A stretch of DNA of 64,000 nt from Bathymodiolus brooksi (Eukaryota; Mollusca; Bivalvia; Mytilida; Modiolidae): the NCBI GenBank assembly GCA_963680875.1, contig OY804584.1:93990031-94054030 (forward strand), given 5' to 3'. The position numbers and the translations under genes were made by a program. Below are positions 51,741-61,310 of this stretch, piece by piece. Under the pieces are notes generated by a model. That model made no database searches. It was not told the origin of the DNA and saw only the letters and a list, made by a program, of their open reading frames with translations. Position 1 is the stretch's first letter. Each line of letters begins with the position of its first letter.

Positions 51741-51997
51741 TTAGGGACGGACCATTTAACTTCCAATTCCCTATGTTGCTGAAAAAAATATTCTGATTAT
51801 GGTGGAGGAAAAAAATAATAATCTGATTCAGAGTTTTTGTCATATAATCTAATGTTAAATTCTGGAAAAAATTTTCGCACTTTGCGCGACAAAAACAAAA
51901 TAAATGTTCTAACTCTCGTATTGTCCGAAAAAAAAATCTGAACGAAACGAAAAACCATAACCCCCCACCCCCTGCAAGTTGAATGGGCGGTCCCTTA
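51741..51997 (-). mobile_element. PIF/Harbinger-like MITE, copy B
   Basis: The left TIR begins GGGACGGACCATTTAACTT at 51,744, and the right TIR (AAGTTGAATGGGCGGTCCC) ends at 51,994. TTA flanks both ends (51,741-51,743; 51,995-51,997). The interior (TGTTGCTGAAAAAAATATTC, TGGTGGAGG, TCTGATTCAGAG, TGTCATATAATCTAATGTTA) is the reverse complement of copy A, so the two copies lie in opposite orientation 2.9 kb apart. No transposase is present, so this is a non-autonomous element. Confidence 0.8.
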
Positions 51998-52436
51998 GAT
52001 TGAATAATTCGAACCCAACAAAACCCGTCATGTTAATGTTTCACTCGATCGGGAAATTAAGATTTTACACTGTGACAATAAAATGTCCATGTTGTAAGTT
52101 AGTATTATTTTATTAAATTATATCTTTACATTATGAATGATTTATTTAAAGTATAATTGAACTCTACCAAAGGTGTAACTAGACCTTCACAGTATTCATG
52201 ACATGACAATATTGTGATAACCATACATTTACCAAAATTGTCTTCCCATGAACAAGACAGTTTTTGCCACATACATACAGTTGTCATGAAATAGTAGTCA
52301 ATGGCATATATGCAATGTACAAAGAAAATGAATTGTAATTAGTATATATATAAATTTCACTTCCGGTCATGCGTGGATGTTACAGTGTTTGCTTATCACA
52401 TAATGATCATCATAAAATAAATAATTATTTTATATT
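51998..52436 (-). other. Downstream of Dlx: probable 3' UTR and polyadenylation region
   Basis: On the minus strand this follows the Dlx stop codon at 52,437-52,439. Possible polyadenylation signals on that strand are AATAAA at 52,141-52,146 and 52,109-52,114. Nothing else coding is seen. Which signal is used cannot be told from sequence. Confidence 0.4.
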
Positions 52437-52865
52437 TCATAACTGATGTTGACGCATTGGTTGTTGAGCGTACCAGGAAGGATAATGAGACATGTGCGTC
52501 ATCCCTGGCTCCATGGAAGTCATTGGTATATATGCGGATGATTGGCGGGAACCGGAAGTCATATCCACCTGGCGGGAGTCAGAGTTCATTTCCGACCAGG
52601 TTGACGGTGTATTCACGTTTGAGTATGGTGCCGTCATCATAGAAGGATGGGTATCGTACACATTTCCATTTTGTTCAGGAATTGTTTGTTCATGAGGACT
52701 ATTTTTTTCTATTGGATGTAGATCTTCCGGTTTTGATTGATTTGGAGATTGCATCGGTGGTGTTCCAGAAACGTTCACTTGATCCATGACCTGATTAGTT
52801 CCATTTCCGGTTTGCTTTAGTACCTTTTTATACTTTGATCTTTTGTTTTGAAACCAAATTTTCAC
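52437..52865 (-). CDS. Dlx (Distal-less) homeobox gene, last coding exon
   Basis: This exon encodes 142 residues and ends in TGA (52,437-52,439). It opens with homeodomain residues 45 to 60, VKIWFQNKRSKYKKVL, which is the second half of recognition helix 3. It holds W48, F49, Q50 and N51, the residues that read TAAT-type sites; residue 52 is K, as I recall for vertebrate Dlx1 and Dlx6, where many others have R. The first codon is GTG directly after a good acceptor (TTTTTTCAG), so it is an exon start and not an initiation codon. The rest is a low-complexity S/T/M/Q/P-rich tail ending near SWYAQQPMRQHQL, the type of transactivation tail expected in Dlx proteins. The product should be a nuclear transcription factor acting in appendage, neural or epithelial patterning (family knowledge). 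It joins the exon at 54,932-55,117 in phase 0. Confidence 0.95.
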   Translation of the reverse strand: MKIWFQNKRSKYKKVLKQTGNGTNQVMDQVNVSGTPPMQSPNQSKPEDLHPIEKNSPHEQTIPEQNGNVYDTHPSMMTAPYSNVNTPSTWSEMNSDSRQVDMTSGSRQSSAYIPMTSMEPGMTHMSHYPSWYAQQPMRQHQL

Positions 52866-54931
52866 CTGAAAAAATTACAGATACTAAATGAAGACATTTT
52901 TATTTATATGAAATACAATGTGACAGCTGTTAACATAATTCTTGTATATCAATCTATAACAGACAATATATATCAACAATGTAGCTATGTTTCTACCGAT
53001 ATATTTAACAAAATGTGATTAATTGACTGACTGACTGATCGATTGATTGATTTGGTAACATTGTGTTTGTAAACCAATCTATACCAAACAATACATGTCA
53101 ACAACAATGTACCTATGTATCTACCATTATATTTAACAAAACACTGCGTACAAAAGCGATTGATTGATCGTTGGTTCAACGTCCAGTGGCAAATGTTACA
53201 TGATAACTCAAGACGAGAACAACATACTCAATATGAGAGAGAAGATGAATATTTAAATTGACAAAATATGGAAAGTTAGGTAGAGAAGAACCATGTGAGC
53301 CTTTCATAGCGGCTGGAATGTGCATACACGTTTACGAACTCTACTAATAAGAGAGGGACAACCTGACAGCGACCTTTGAATGGCACTTGATAAGTAAGAG
53401 TTAGGTAGAGACTATTTAGCGAAATCTACAAATGTAATCGTTAACGTGTAAGGATCGTGGCACTGGCCAAGCTCGGCACCAATTGCCAGGAGAGATTAAA
53501 CAACCATCACTAAGAGGGCTCCCCTATCCACTAGATAACCCTATTGACTGAACGTTTGAAACCGTCACCAGTGTCAAGGGTACAAAATTGAAGATGAGAC
53601 AAACATACGATATCTAAGAATAGTGACTCACGGGATGTCACCAGTCTACTGTGGGTACCGTTGATTCCCCTACAGCTGTACATGACCGACATATATAAAT
53701 ATATTAATGAAATCGGCGTTAACCTCCAATGAACTATAATTACTCAAGTTAAAAATCAAACACCCAAAAATAAACATGTAAATAAAAAACCCACTAAAAA
53801 ACTAGAAATAATTTATTCTATGCAATATATATATATGTCCAGTCTTGGAATGGTTGACTTTGTTGATGCTGGTGTAATATGCATGTACATTTTGTAAAAT
53901 AATACCCGGACATCAATATATACAAATTCATCTTTTTTATTTGAGAATGACTAATGTTTCGGCCACATGTTGATCAAAACACGAAAGGAGCAAAAAAAAA
54001 TCCTCTATATTATCAAAAGTTAAATGAAATAAACAAATAATAAACTTGTGTCCCTTTCTTGTATGTTAACATCAAACACAAATTTATAATATATGTTTCT
54101 ATGTATACATAACCCTGTTAAATGTATGACACATATTTTTCATGGGATATTCAAAAATATGATATTCAGAAATATTTTCCCATCTACTTAACATGTCAGT
54201 TAATGTATCCAAAATACTTGTTTGATAATTTATGAGTTTCTTTGACTCAAACAGTTTAACACACAGATGTATCAATGTACCCTTTCCCCCGGAACAGTGG
54301 TTCTTTACGGTGTACGATTATTATTTTAGAAATGTCTTTATACTATTTTTATATCTATATTACATTTGTTTCAATGATTTTTATTTTGCAGTTTTATAAC
54401 TCTCATATAAAACCAACAAAATCATGAGAAAATATTTTCTATTGCAGTTTTGTATGAGTTGTTATTTTTGTGAATCATTAAAGGACCAAACGATGGTAAC
54501 TTCTTTTCAGGCAATGTGTCTCACTTCCCCTTTAATTACCTTTGTGTGTCTACTATTATTATTATCATTGTTGTATGGGAAATATCTAATCGATATCTGA
54601 GTACATGTATTATCAGATAGTTTTTGAAAGAGAATATATTTTTTCCGGCAAGAATTAGGATAATTTGCCTCGGGCAATACTAGAGAGAATTATAATACTA
54701 TATCTCTGTTTTGTTCACACTGTGTGATGCAACAAACATCTTATACATTAACTTATCAAGATGTGATAGACCTTCACCCTTATTACTTCGCTTCGTATTA
54801 ATTTCATGTTTGTACCGTTATTGTTTTGTTTTGTATATGTGATTGTCCTAGTACTAAGACTATCCCTTTTGTCTTCACTCGGTTTTCATTTTAACTGTTA
54901 CTCAAGTTACATAACAATAAATGTTAAATAC
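52866..54931 (-). other. Dlx intron 2 (within the homeobox)
   Basis: On the minus strand the donor is CAG|GTATTT at 54,931-54,930 and the acceptor is TTTTTTCAG ending at 52,866, a 2,066-bp phase-0 intron. It falls between homeodomain residues Q44 and V45, the conserved intron site of Dlx genes. It contains TGAT/TGAC simple repeats (about 53,018-53,052) and a dispersed repeat (53,155-53,690). Confidence 0.9.
53155..53690. repeat. Dispersed repeat inside Dlx intron 2
   Basis: It begins GATTGATCGTTGGTTCAACG, then TCCAGTGGCAAATGTTACAT and CAAGACGAGAACAA, an opening I recall from a repeat widespread in mussel DNA. It continues through a GC-richer stretch (AGGATCGTGGCACTGGCCAA; GGGATGTCACCAGTC). 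No open frame of useful length is seen. The end point is approximate. Confidence 0.5.
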
Positions 54932-55117
54932 CTGAGTTTGAGTAATTCCAAGCGATGCTGCCAATTCTGCTCTTTCTGGAAGAGCCAGGTACTGAGTTCT
55001 CTGGAATCTACGGTTTAGCTGCTGAAGCTGAAGGCTTGAGTATATTGATCGTGGTTTCCTCAGCTTTTTTCCTTTACCATTTAGACGTAGACCATCCTTT
55101 TGTGTCTTATCTATAGA
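54932..55117 (-). CDS. Dlx (Distal-less) homeobox gene, internal exon
   Basis: This exon is too short and too interrupted by splice sites to show as a long frame, but its 186 bases read as 62 codons without a stop. It encodes a lead-in (LNGKGKK) and then homeodomain residues 1 to 44: [20 protein letters not shown], then [19 protein letters not shown], then ITQTQ. R5, L16 and F20 are at the expected places. The block [15 protein letters not shown] is diagnostic of Dlx. On the minus strand the acceptor is TTTCTTTTTAAG ending at 55,118 and the donor is CAG|GTATTT. It splices in phase 0 to 52,437-52,865, completing the 60-residue homeodomain. I cannot choose between Dlx paralogues; invertebrates usually have one Dll/Dlx gene. 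The first exon with the start codon is not found in the window. Confidence 0.95.
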
Positions 55118-55261
55118 CTTAAAAAGAAATCATTTGTAGCGAATAAGGACACATGATTTTTGTCGAATTCTCAAGGTCCTTTATAGTCTTCTGTAATCTT
55201 TAATGTATTAAATACCTGTTTTAGTGAAATCTGGATATCAAGAATATATCTGTATGCGTTA

Positions 55262-55400
55262 TTTGTGTATGGTGGTGTCCAACCTATATTGTGTTCTGTT
55301 TTTGTATTGTTTTTTCTTCGTCTTGTGTACCCTATGTTGCCGGTTTCTCTGGATTGTTTATTTGTGATGACCCCTTCGGTACTCTCCACCGTTTTTCTTA
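55262..55400 (+). repeat. Dispersed repeat 'X', copy 2
   Basis: Blocks in order are TTTGTGTATGGTGGTGTCCA, CCTATATTGTGTTCTG, TTGTGTACCCTATGTTGCC, GGTTTCTCTGGATTG, then CCCCTTCGGTACTCTCCACC. It is the clearest copy of the element that borders the 42-bp array at 46,705. The small frames on both strands here are produced by the element. Confidence 0.75.
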
Positions 55401-55829
55401 TACATCATCGCAGCAGAATATTGTTTTATTTAATAGGTTTCTATATACTTAAAGAGGTTTTTGTTTGTTTAGATAATCGTAAAACATGGTATAATTTTAT
55501 TGAACTTAGAATGTTTTACAGGTGAAGAAATCTTTGATCTACTTCCGAATAGTCTGCATAAACTAGTGTTTAAGGTTGCCCATATTTGACCACAAGCCTA
55601 ACACTAGGTCAGGGTTGGTGGTATTCCCGTTACAAACCTCAAGTGTTAAGTCTGATAGTCATGACATAGATGAACATTGACAATGAAAGTGACGATTAAA
55701 ACTGTTATATTGCAGTAATGTTTGCGATGTGATAAGATTCTCCTCACTCAGGTATAAGTGTCATTAGCAGATTTTTGGCTATCATGCTTAGGACATTTTG
55801 TTATATTGTTCACAAACACTGTTTAATTA

Positions 55830-55915
55830 TTTGGCTTCCCAATCTTTCCGTTTTGAGCGTACCTGATGAAGGTTATTCCAGAAACGCGCTGTGCGCACTA
55901 AATTTTATATATACG
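55830..55915 (+). repeat. Dispersed repeat 'Y', copy 2
   Basis: Contains TTCCCAATCTTTCCGTTTTG, GATGAAGGTTATTCCAGAAA and TGTGCGCACTAAATTTTATA. This is the best-preserved plus-strand copy of the family. Confidence 0.7.
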
Positions 55916-55958
55916 TTTTTATTTATATATACATACAAGTAAAGCGACATGCAATTTA

Positions 55959-56175
55959 ATTTATCCTGCAATGACAGCATTTACCGACCAATATAGCCTG
56001 CCCAATATTTTTTTTTGATATTGGTCAGTTATAAATAGAACATACAAATGTAAAATCCGCCAACATCGGGGCACATCGGGGGATATTGTTTTCAAATACA
56101 TACACAACATTATTTCAAATACTTTTATCATCGTCCAGTAAACGTTTATTTACGATTTAAAATTGCAGGATAAAT
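55959..56175. mobile_element. Possible small TIR element (14-bp ends)
   Basis: ATTTATCCTGCAAT (55,959-55,972) is answered by its exact complement ATTGCAGGATAAAT (56,162-56,175), 217 bp outer span. A second inverted pair, GACCAATAT and ATATTGGTC, lies inside near 55,987 and 56,020. No clear target duplication is seen, and its right end overlaps the start of the next foldback. I treat it as a candidate MITE only. Confidence 0.35.
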
Positions 56176-56326
56176 ACAATACATGTGCACTGTCGAAGCA
56201 TATAGGTAAATATGTGTATTCGGCGCGAAACGCGGGAAAAGGCTCGGCAAAGCCTCGCCTTTTCCCCCGTTTCTAAGCCTCATACACATATTACCTATAT
56301 GCTTCGACAGTGCACAAGTATTGTAT
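56174..56326. repeat. Foldback element with nested palindromes
   Basis: The outer arms (from ATACAATAC at 56,174 through TATAGGTAAATATGTGTAT, against ATACACATATTACCTATA through GTATTGTAT ending at 56,326) pair over about 46 bp with a few gaps. Inside lies a second palindrome, GGGAAAAGGC against GCCTTTTCCC (about 56,234-56,266), around a short loop. Frames on both strands (56,146-56,394 and 56,212-56,487) are mirror products of this structure. Confidence 0.8.
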
Positions 56327-56999
56327 ATGAAGAAGTCACTATAGTTTTGGAGGTGCCACAATCGGAGAATCAGAGAATATGTACTCTTCTGCATGCTCTG
56401 GTTTTTTTGTATTTTATATGTATTGATTTGCCATTGTGTTTTATTGTTTCCCGATTAAACATTTTATTTTATGTACACCTTAACTAGAATATCAAATAGA
56501 AATAAACACAGACAACAATAAACAGTCTATGAGAGATGTTTGCCGATGCAAATGCGTTTTCTTTTTTTATATTAATATACTAAAATTCCAACACATTCTT
56601 GTTTTTTAAAATTCCGAATAAAAAAGTAATTATAATATATAGTTGGCTAACAGACCATACAATCATAAAACGCTGGAGTACTCAAGCTATAAAAACAGCA
56701 AATCAAAATACGTATAAATTAAATTCAGTGTTCTGGTATGCGATTTTGGAAAATCGACACTAAGAATGTATTCGAAAGTTCTATGAATGTAAGGCCATGT
56801 TATTAATTTCATATCTACAACAACAAAAAAAGAAAGAAAAAACCCCCCCAAAAAAACACACAAACAAAAATAAACAAAAACAAAAACAAGAAAGAAAAAA
56901 TGCAAAATGAAAACAATATAATAGAAAAATAAATTTGAACAAAAACACAAACAAACAATGTTGCATTCATTTATTATCCACATCATATTATTTAGAATT

Positions 57000-57110
57000 G
57001 CCGTTTTCTATTTTGCGCAACACTAATGTCTATGTATGATGGTGGAGAACCTTAGTTTTAGTAATAATTACATTATTCAGGAACTGTATATTTCATTAAA
57101 AAAATATATC
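57000..57110. repeat. Fragment related to the 41-bp minisatellite element
   Basis: ACCTTAGTTTTAGTAATAAT followed by TACATTATTCAGG resembles the segment after the monomer at 60,378-60,405 and after the array at 62,148-62,175. It suggests a further, truncated copy of the same dispersed element. Confidence 0.4.
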
Positions 57111-57465
57111 TAATAAACCATGTTATTGCCGAAATACTGACTACTGGGCGCAAAGCTTACAAGCGGAACTTTTTTGCACTGAGCGTAATCAAATGTTAAC
57201 GATGACGACCAATCTCAGTGTTAATTAGAATATGTATACATGTATAAAGTATTTAAATGTAATAATTATAAGTACACTAAATCATTGCATAGGCGACGAT
57301 TATTTAATTATGTTTAAAAGTCTTTCAAGATTTTTTTTTTTTTTTTGAACTTGCTTAGATAAAAGGACTTTTATCGACAAATCATAGCATTTCGGCAATA
57401 GAGAAATGAGAAAACTGATTAAAATCAATGAAATAAAGAAAAGAAGAAGATATCAAAATTATCGC

Positions 57466-57600
57466 CCTAGACTCGTTTCTGGAATAACCTTCATCGGATA
57501 AGCTCAAAGCCAAACTATTTGAAAGTAAAATTATTTTGAAATCTTTTGGAGGAAGTAAACCAAAGAAAACCAGAATATCATGCAAATTAGCATGAAAGGG
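57466..57600 (-). repeat. Dispersed repeat 'Y', reverse copy 3
   Basis: Reads ACTCGTTTCTGGAATAACCT, TCATCGGATAAGCTCAAAGC, then TTTTGGAGGAAGTAAACCAA. In reverse complement this matches the family, and the last block resembles TTTGGGAGCAAGAAAACCAA at 60,300, the lead-in to the 41-bp monomer. Confidence 0.6.
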
Positions 57601-57727
57601 AGGTTTTGTATACATAACTAGGATGAACTGAAGGAGAGATGTTTTGATTAATACAAGACAGAAAGAACATCGTGGATAGGATTATAAAATGTCACACGTT
57701 GTTTTTAATAGAAACGTAGATCATTTT

Positions 57728-57800
57728 TAGTGCGCATGAAGCGTGTCTGGAATAACCTTCACCATGAACCCTCAAAGTCAAAATATTTGAAAACCAAACA
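57728..57800 (-). repeat. Dispersed repeat 'Y', reverse copy 4
   Basis: Contains TAGTGCGCATGAAGCGTGTC, TGGAATAACCTTCACC and CTCAAAGTCAAAATATTTGA. It is a reverse-orientation family member, and the small frame at 57,730-57,924 derives from it. Confidence 0.6.
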
Positions 57801-58609
57801 ATTCAAAAGTCTAATACAGTCTAATTTTAGAATGAAGATTATGATATATAGTCAATTCTGTACAATCTTACGTGGGACAGTAACAGTGTCGGCTTTAGGA
57901 CAAATGAGGCCCTGTGCTAGTTAAGTTATGAGGCCCCTTACTTGGGCCCTGAATGTGGCACGCTCCCATAGACTATCAACTCTAACATTATGTCTGGAAT
58001 CTCTCCGAAACAGAACGCCTTCAAATTTAAAATTGCACCACATAAGCAAAAATCCATCGTAAATATTTTTTTGGAAGGAAGATGCCCCCCACCCCCCTTT
58101 GACCAACGGGGCCCTGTGCTTAAGCACATCTAAGCACAATGATAAATCCGACACTGGACAGTAATATACTGAATTCATATAAAAAATCCAAATAAATGCA
58201 TTGAAATGTAGTCCGCATCCATCGGAATCACAACTTTAATTAGGAATATCATTATGTAAATTTAATGGAAAAATGTCAGAAAAATATTATGTTTTTTTAT
58301 TCAGTATTTATTATTGATTTATGATCTAAAATATATATATATAACAAGGAAACAAACAAAAAACACAGCTGGTAATTGGTTTTTTTTATTGATAATTGAA
58401 TATGTGAAGGTTATTAGAACACGCGGAAACAACTTAGGTATGTGAAAACTTAATTACGTTTTTCCCTCAATAAAATAAAATAATATAAAAGCTATTAATA
58501 AGTGAAAACACTCCAGAGGAGAGACTATTTCGTCATTGGTATCAGTTCAGAGGTATATAAAGACCTACCAAATGTCTATAGTTTGGTGCCACGCTAATGG
58601 AACGGTACC

Positions 58610-58887
58610 AACTTCAGGGGCGGATCCAGGATTTCAAGTTAGGGGGGGGGGGCGCACTTAAATTGCGCCGAGCGGAGGGAGGCGCGAAAAATTTTGGGGT
58701 ATTTCGTGTGAAAAATAACGATTTTACGCCAAAAAATCATATTTCTTCCAATTGCGGAGGGAGGCGCGAAATTTGTTTGGGTGTTTCGTGTGAAAAATCA
58801 CGATTTTACGCCAAATTTTTTTTTTTCCAATTTTAGGGGGGGCGCGCGCCGGGTGCGCCCCCCCCCCCTGGATCCGCCCCTGAACTT
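58610..58887 (+). mobile_element. Non-autonomous TIR transposon with 5-bp target duplication
   Basis: Perfect 16-bp terminal inverted repeats CAGGGGCGGATCCAGG (58,615-58,630) and CCTGGATCCGCCCCTG (58,867-58,882) are flanked by AACTT on both sides (58,610-58,614; 58,883-58,887). The 268-bp interior is G/C-rich at the ends and contains a direct duplication of about 82 bp (GGAGGGAGGCGCGAAA at 58,674 and 58,756, each followed by TTTCGTGTGAAAAAT and ACGATTTTACGCCAAA). No transposase is encoded. CAGGGG ends resemble hAT elements, but those make 8-bp duplications, so I leave the superfamily open. Confidence 0.85.
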
Positions 58888-59196
58888 AAATTATATATAT
58901 GTAGCACCTAGTGTTTGTGTTTATCATATTTTGTCCATTTGTTTTGTTGGTATTCTTTGTGTTTGTATTTGTTTTTACGCTGACTGTTTTCTTCTATTCT
59001 ATATTTGATCAACATTTCTATTTAGATTGATGTGTTCAACATATTAAACTTTGGGTCGTTCAGATAGAATAATTTTATACAATGCACGCGGCAAGCTAGA
59101 TTTGATTGCTGTTAACTATTTTTTGTACATGTTTGTGATTATCAATATATATTTTAGTTTATTATATCAATATCCCTCAGATATTAAAAATATTAC

Positions 59197-59240
59197 TAAA
59201 GTTGGTGTTAAACACCAATCAATTAATCAACCAATATCCC
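59197..59240 (+). repeat. 3' end of a SINE-like repeat
   Basis: GTTGGTGTTAAACACCAATC followed by AATTAATCAACC resembles the GGCGTTAAACACC and CAATCAAT tail that I recall ending a common bivalve repeat, whose body is seen at 60,707-60,812. Only the tail is clear here. Confidence 0.4.
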
Positions 59241-59325
59241 TCAGGGACAGGCAGCCTTACACGATTTTGAATATCATTGTTAGACCCTTCGGTTTACTTG
59301 CTCCGACATACTTTTTAAATTATTT

Positions 59326-59400
59326 GTCTTTCTAATATCTTTCCTATGAGGGTACCTGATGACGTTTCTTCCAGAAAACACATAGTGTGCTTTTAATATA
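59326..59400 (+). repeat. Dispersed repeat 'Y', copy 5
   Basis: TCTTTCTAATATCTTTCCTA, GAGGGTACCTGATGACG and TCTTCCAGAAAACACATAGT match the family order, with GTGTGC in place of GTGCGC. It is more diverged than the copy at 55,830. Confidence 0.55.
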
Positions 59401-59717
59401 CGGTTTTTGTATAGTGTCAATTAATATAATATGTTGTGATATGCTTCTAATGACTTTGGATGTCTTTATATCTTTTTCTCAATTTTGATGTAAAGAATTT
59501 AAATGCTGATATGTCATTGTAGTATTTTAAATTAAGACGTAGTATAAAAGTCATATATGCTATATATACCTTGACGTAAAATTATGTATTAAGGTCTAAA
59601 TACAAATGTGTTTCTAATTTTGGTTTTGTATTAGCTTGTCGGTCATATTTGTTTTTGGGTTATTTGTTAGGGCTATGACGCTTAACGTCACTTTCAAGAA
59701 TATTTGAATTATATCTT

Positions 59718-59850
59718 TGGGTGGTCAGACTTATTGGCGGAGGAAACCGGAATTTAGATACCAAAGTGAAAATCAAAAGCTGTAAATCGAAAAAGGACAG
59801 AAAATGCAATGACAAAAGGGAAACAAAGAAAAGCAATGGTTAAGAAAACA
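59718..59850 (-). repeat. Reverse SINE-like fragment joined to 'W' repeat
   Basis: GGGTGGTCAGACTTATTGGC followed by GGAGGAAACCGGA is the reverse complement of the 60,735-60,770 part of the SINE-like repeat. It is followed directly by TACCAAAGTGAAAATCAAAA and AAAAGGACAGAAAATGCAAT, the 'W' family also seen at 1,826. The same partial join may exist at 51,590-51,740. Confidence 0.5.
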
Positions 59851-60204
59851 ATAGACAGACAATTAAGCAGGGGCAAAATGAACTATATTAAAAACTCAAC
59901 GACATACACATGTGCTTCGGAAGGATAAACGATTATTTATTTACTGGTGGAACCCGTGAATGGGTTTGTTGTGTTGTCCAAATGCCTGTTGCTTTTTTGG
60001 TTCACATTAATTTTACGATTCATTTATTTTGTTTTTTTCAGTGATCTGTTATATTGTTTCTTCAGTTTGACATTTTACCTCTATCTTTTAAAATAGAAGG
60101 AAGCTTGAACCCTAAATTTTGTGGAAAGGTTATTTTAACATCTGTATTCGTTCCAAACCGTGACGTCCTAGTTACGATGTTCTTTCGTAAGAAAATAAAA
60201 ACGT

Positions 60205-60405
60205 AGATATCAAATTTAGTACACACGACGCGTTCCTGAAATAACCTTCATTAAATTCGCTCAAAGCCAAAATATTTGAAAGCTAAATAACAAAAAAATC
60301 TTTGGGAGCAAGAAAACCAACGGGCCTAAACAGAATAGCCAAAACCGCCTAAGGTCACCTATGCCTGAGGGAGGAATACCTTAGTTTTAATAATAATAAA
60401 TTTTG
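60205..60405 (-). repeat. Dispersed repeat 'Y' copy 6 with a single 41-bp monomer
   Basis: ACACACGACGCGTTCCTGAA, ATAACCTTCATTAAATTC and CTCAAAGCCAAAATATTTGA are the family in reverse. It runs on into TTTGGGAGCAAGAAAACCAA, one CCTAAACAGAATAGCCAAAA monomer with CCGCCTAAGGTCACCTATGC, and GAGGGAGGAATACCTTAG. The copy at 61,204-62,175 has the same order, but there the monomer is repeated twenty times. This is therefore the unexpanded form of the element. Confidence 0.75.
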
Positions 60406-60479
60406 ACTAAGGCAGACATCTCAGTTTATCTAAAAAATAATATCTAATGAGATAAATATATTTAAAAGAAAAGATTGAA

Positions 60480-60560
60480 GACACGAAATGAGAACGAAAA
60501 GCCGTAAATCCAAGAAGGACAGACAATACAATGGCTAACAGGACAACCAATGATCTACAA
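60480..60560. repeat. Dispersed repeat fragment, 'W' family
   Basis: ACACGAAATGAGAACGAAAA, GCCGTAAATCCAAGAAGGAC and AGACAATACAATGGCTAACA match the blocks at 1,826 and 59,758. No coding content is seen. Confidence 0.5.
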
Positions 60561-60706
60561 AACAGATGTGTGATGCATTTGCTAATCATACGTTAAAACA
60601 TTACGTAATTTAAAAAAAAATGATCGCTTTATTAACGGGAAATGTTATTTTAAAATATTTGAACTCGATACAAAATTATATGATAAAGTTTGTCAGTGAT
60701 TTACGA

Positions 60707-60812
60707 CAGGGTGGTGGTTTTCTCAAGGTACTCCGGTTTCCTCCACCAATAAAACTGACCGCCACGATATAGCTGAAATATTGTTGAAAGTGGCGTTAAG
60801 CACCATTATCAT
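60707..60812 (+). repeat. SINE-like mollusc repeat
   Basis: GGGTGGTGGTTTTCTCAAGG, TACTCCGGTTTCCTCCACCA, ATAAAACTGACCGCCACGAT, then TGTTGAAAGTGGCGTTAAGC. I recall this segment as one of the most frequent repeats in bivalve genomes, normally ending in a CAATCAAT tail, which is lost here. The function is unknown, and short interspersed element is an inference. Confidence 0.6.
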
Positions 60813-61120
60813 AAACCCCTAAAATATTTCAATATAGTCATTGTAAGCAGAATGTTTGGTTTGTTATTTATATCAGATAATAAACGGATCTTGAAATCAT
60901 TATTCTATGTAATATTTATTTTTGGGAATTTGGTTTCGTCTGATTTCTAGTCAGATTTAAACTTTCATCTATTGTAGCATCATGGCCCGTCTACACCAGA
61001 AGTGATTGTTTTACTTTCTTTACAAAGTATAGCATAGATGGTAAATTAAAAAATTGGTCACTGAATTTAGATCAAAATAAATTATTAAAAACATATATAA
61101 ATAATTTCCTGTATCTTTCT

Positions 61121-61310
61121 TGATTGTGTACCTTATGTTGCCAGTTTCTAAAGATTGTCCATTTTTGATTGTCCCTTCGGTATTCTCTATCGTTTATCTT
61201 ATCTAACTTATTGCGCACGATACGTTTCTGGGTTAACCTTGTGAGGTACGTTGATAGTCAACAGATCGAAAAACCAAATTTCTTTAAAGTCTTTGGGAAC
61301 AAGAAAGCCA
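61121..61310. repeat. Dispersed repeats 'X' copy 3 and 'Y' copy 7
   Basis: TTGATTGTGTACCTTATGTT, TTGATTGTCCCTTCGGTATT and CTCTATCG (61,121-61,190) match family X in part. From 61,204, TTGCGCACGATACGTTTCTG and GGTTAACCTTGTGAGG match family Y in reverse. This leads into TCTTTGGGAACAAGAAAGCC, the same lead-in as at 60,300, and then the 41-bp array. Confidence 0.6.

Noticed and set aside
52457..52695. Plus-strand frames over the last Dlx exon
   Set aside because: They are antisense shadows of the well-supported Dlx coding exon.
56146..56487. Mirror-image frames on both strands
   Set aside because: Both are products of the foldback palindrome and have no coding evidence.
57921..58178. 85-codon minus-strand frame considered as Dlx exon 1
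   Set aside because: It has none of the expected Dlx N-terminal motifs, and it overlaps sequence that looks like a diverged interspersed repeat.
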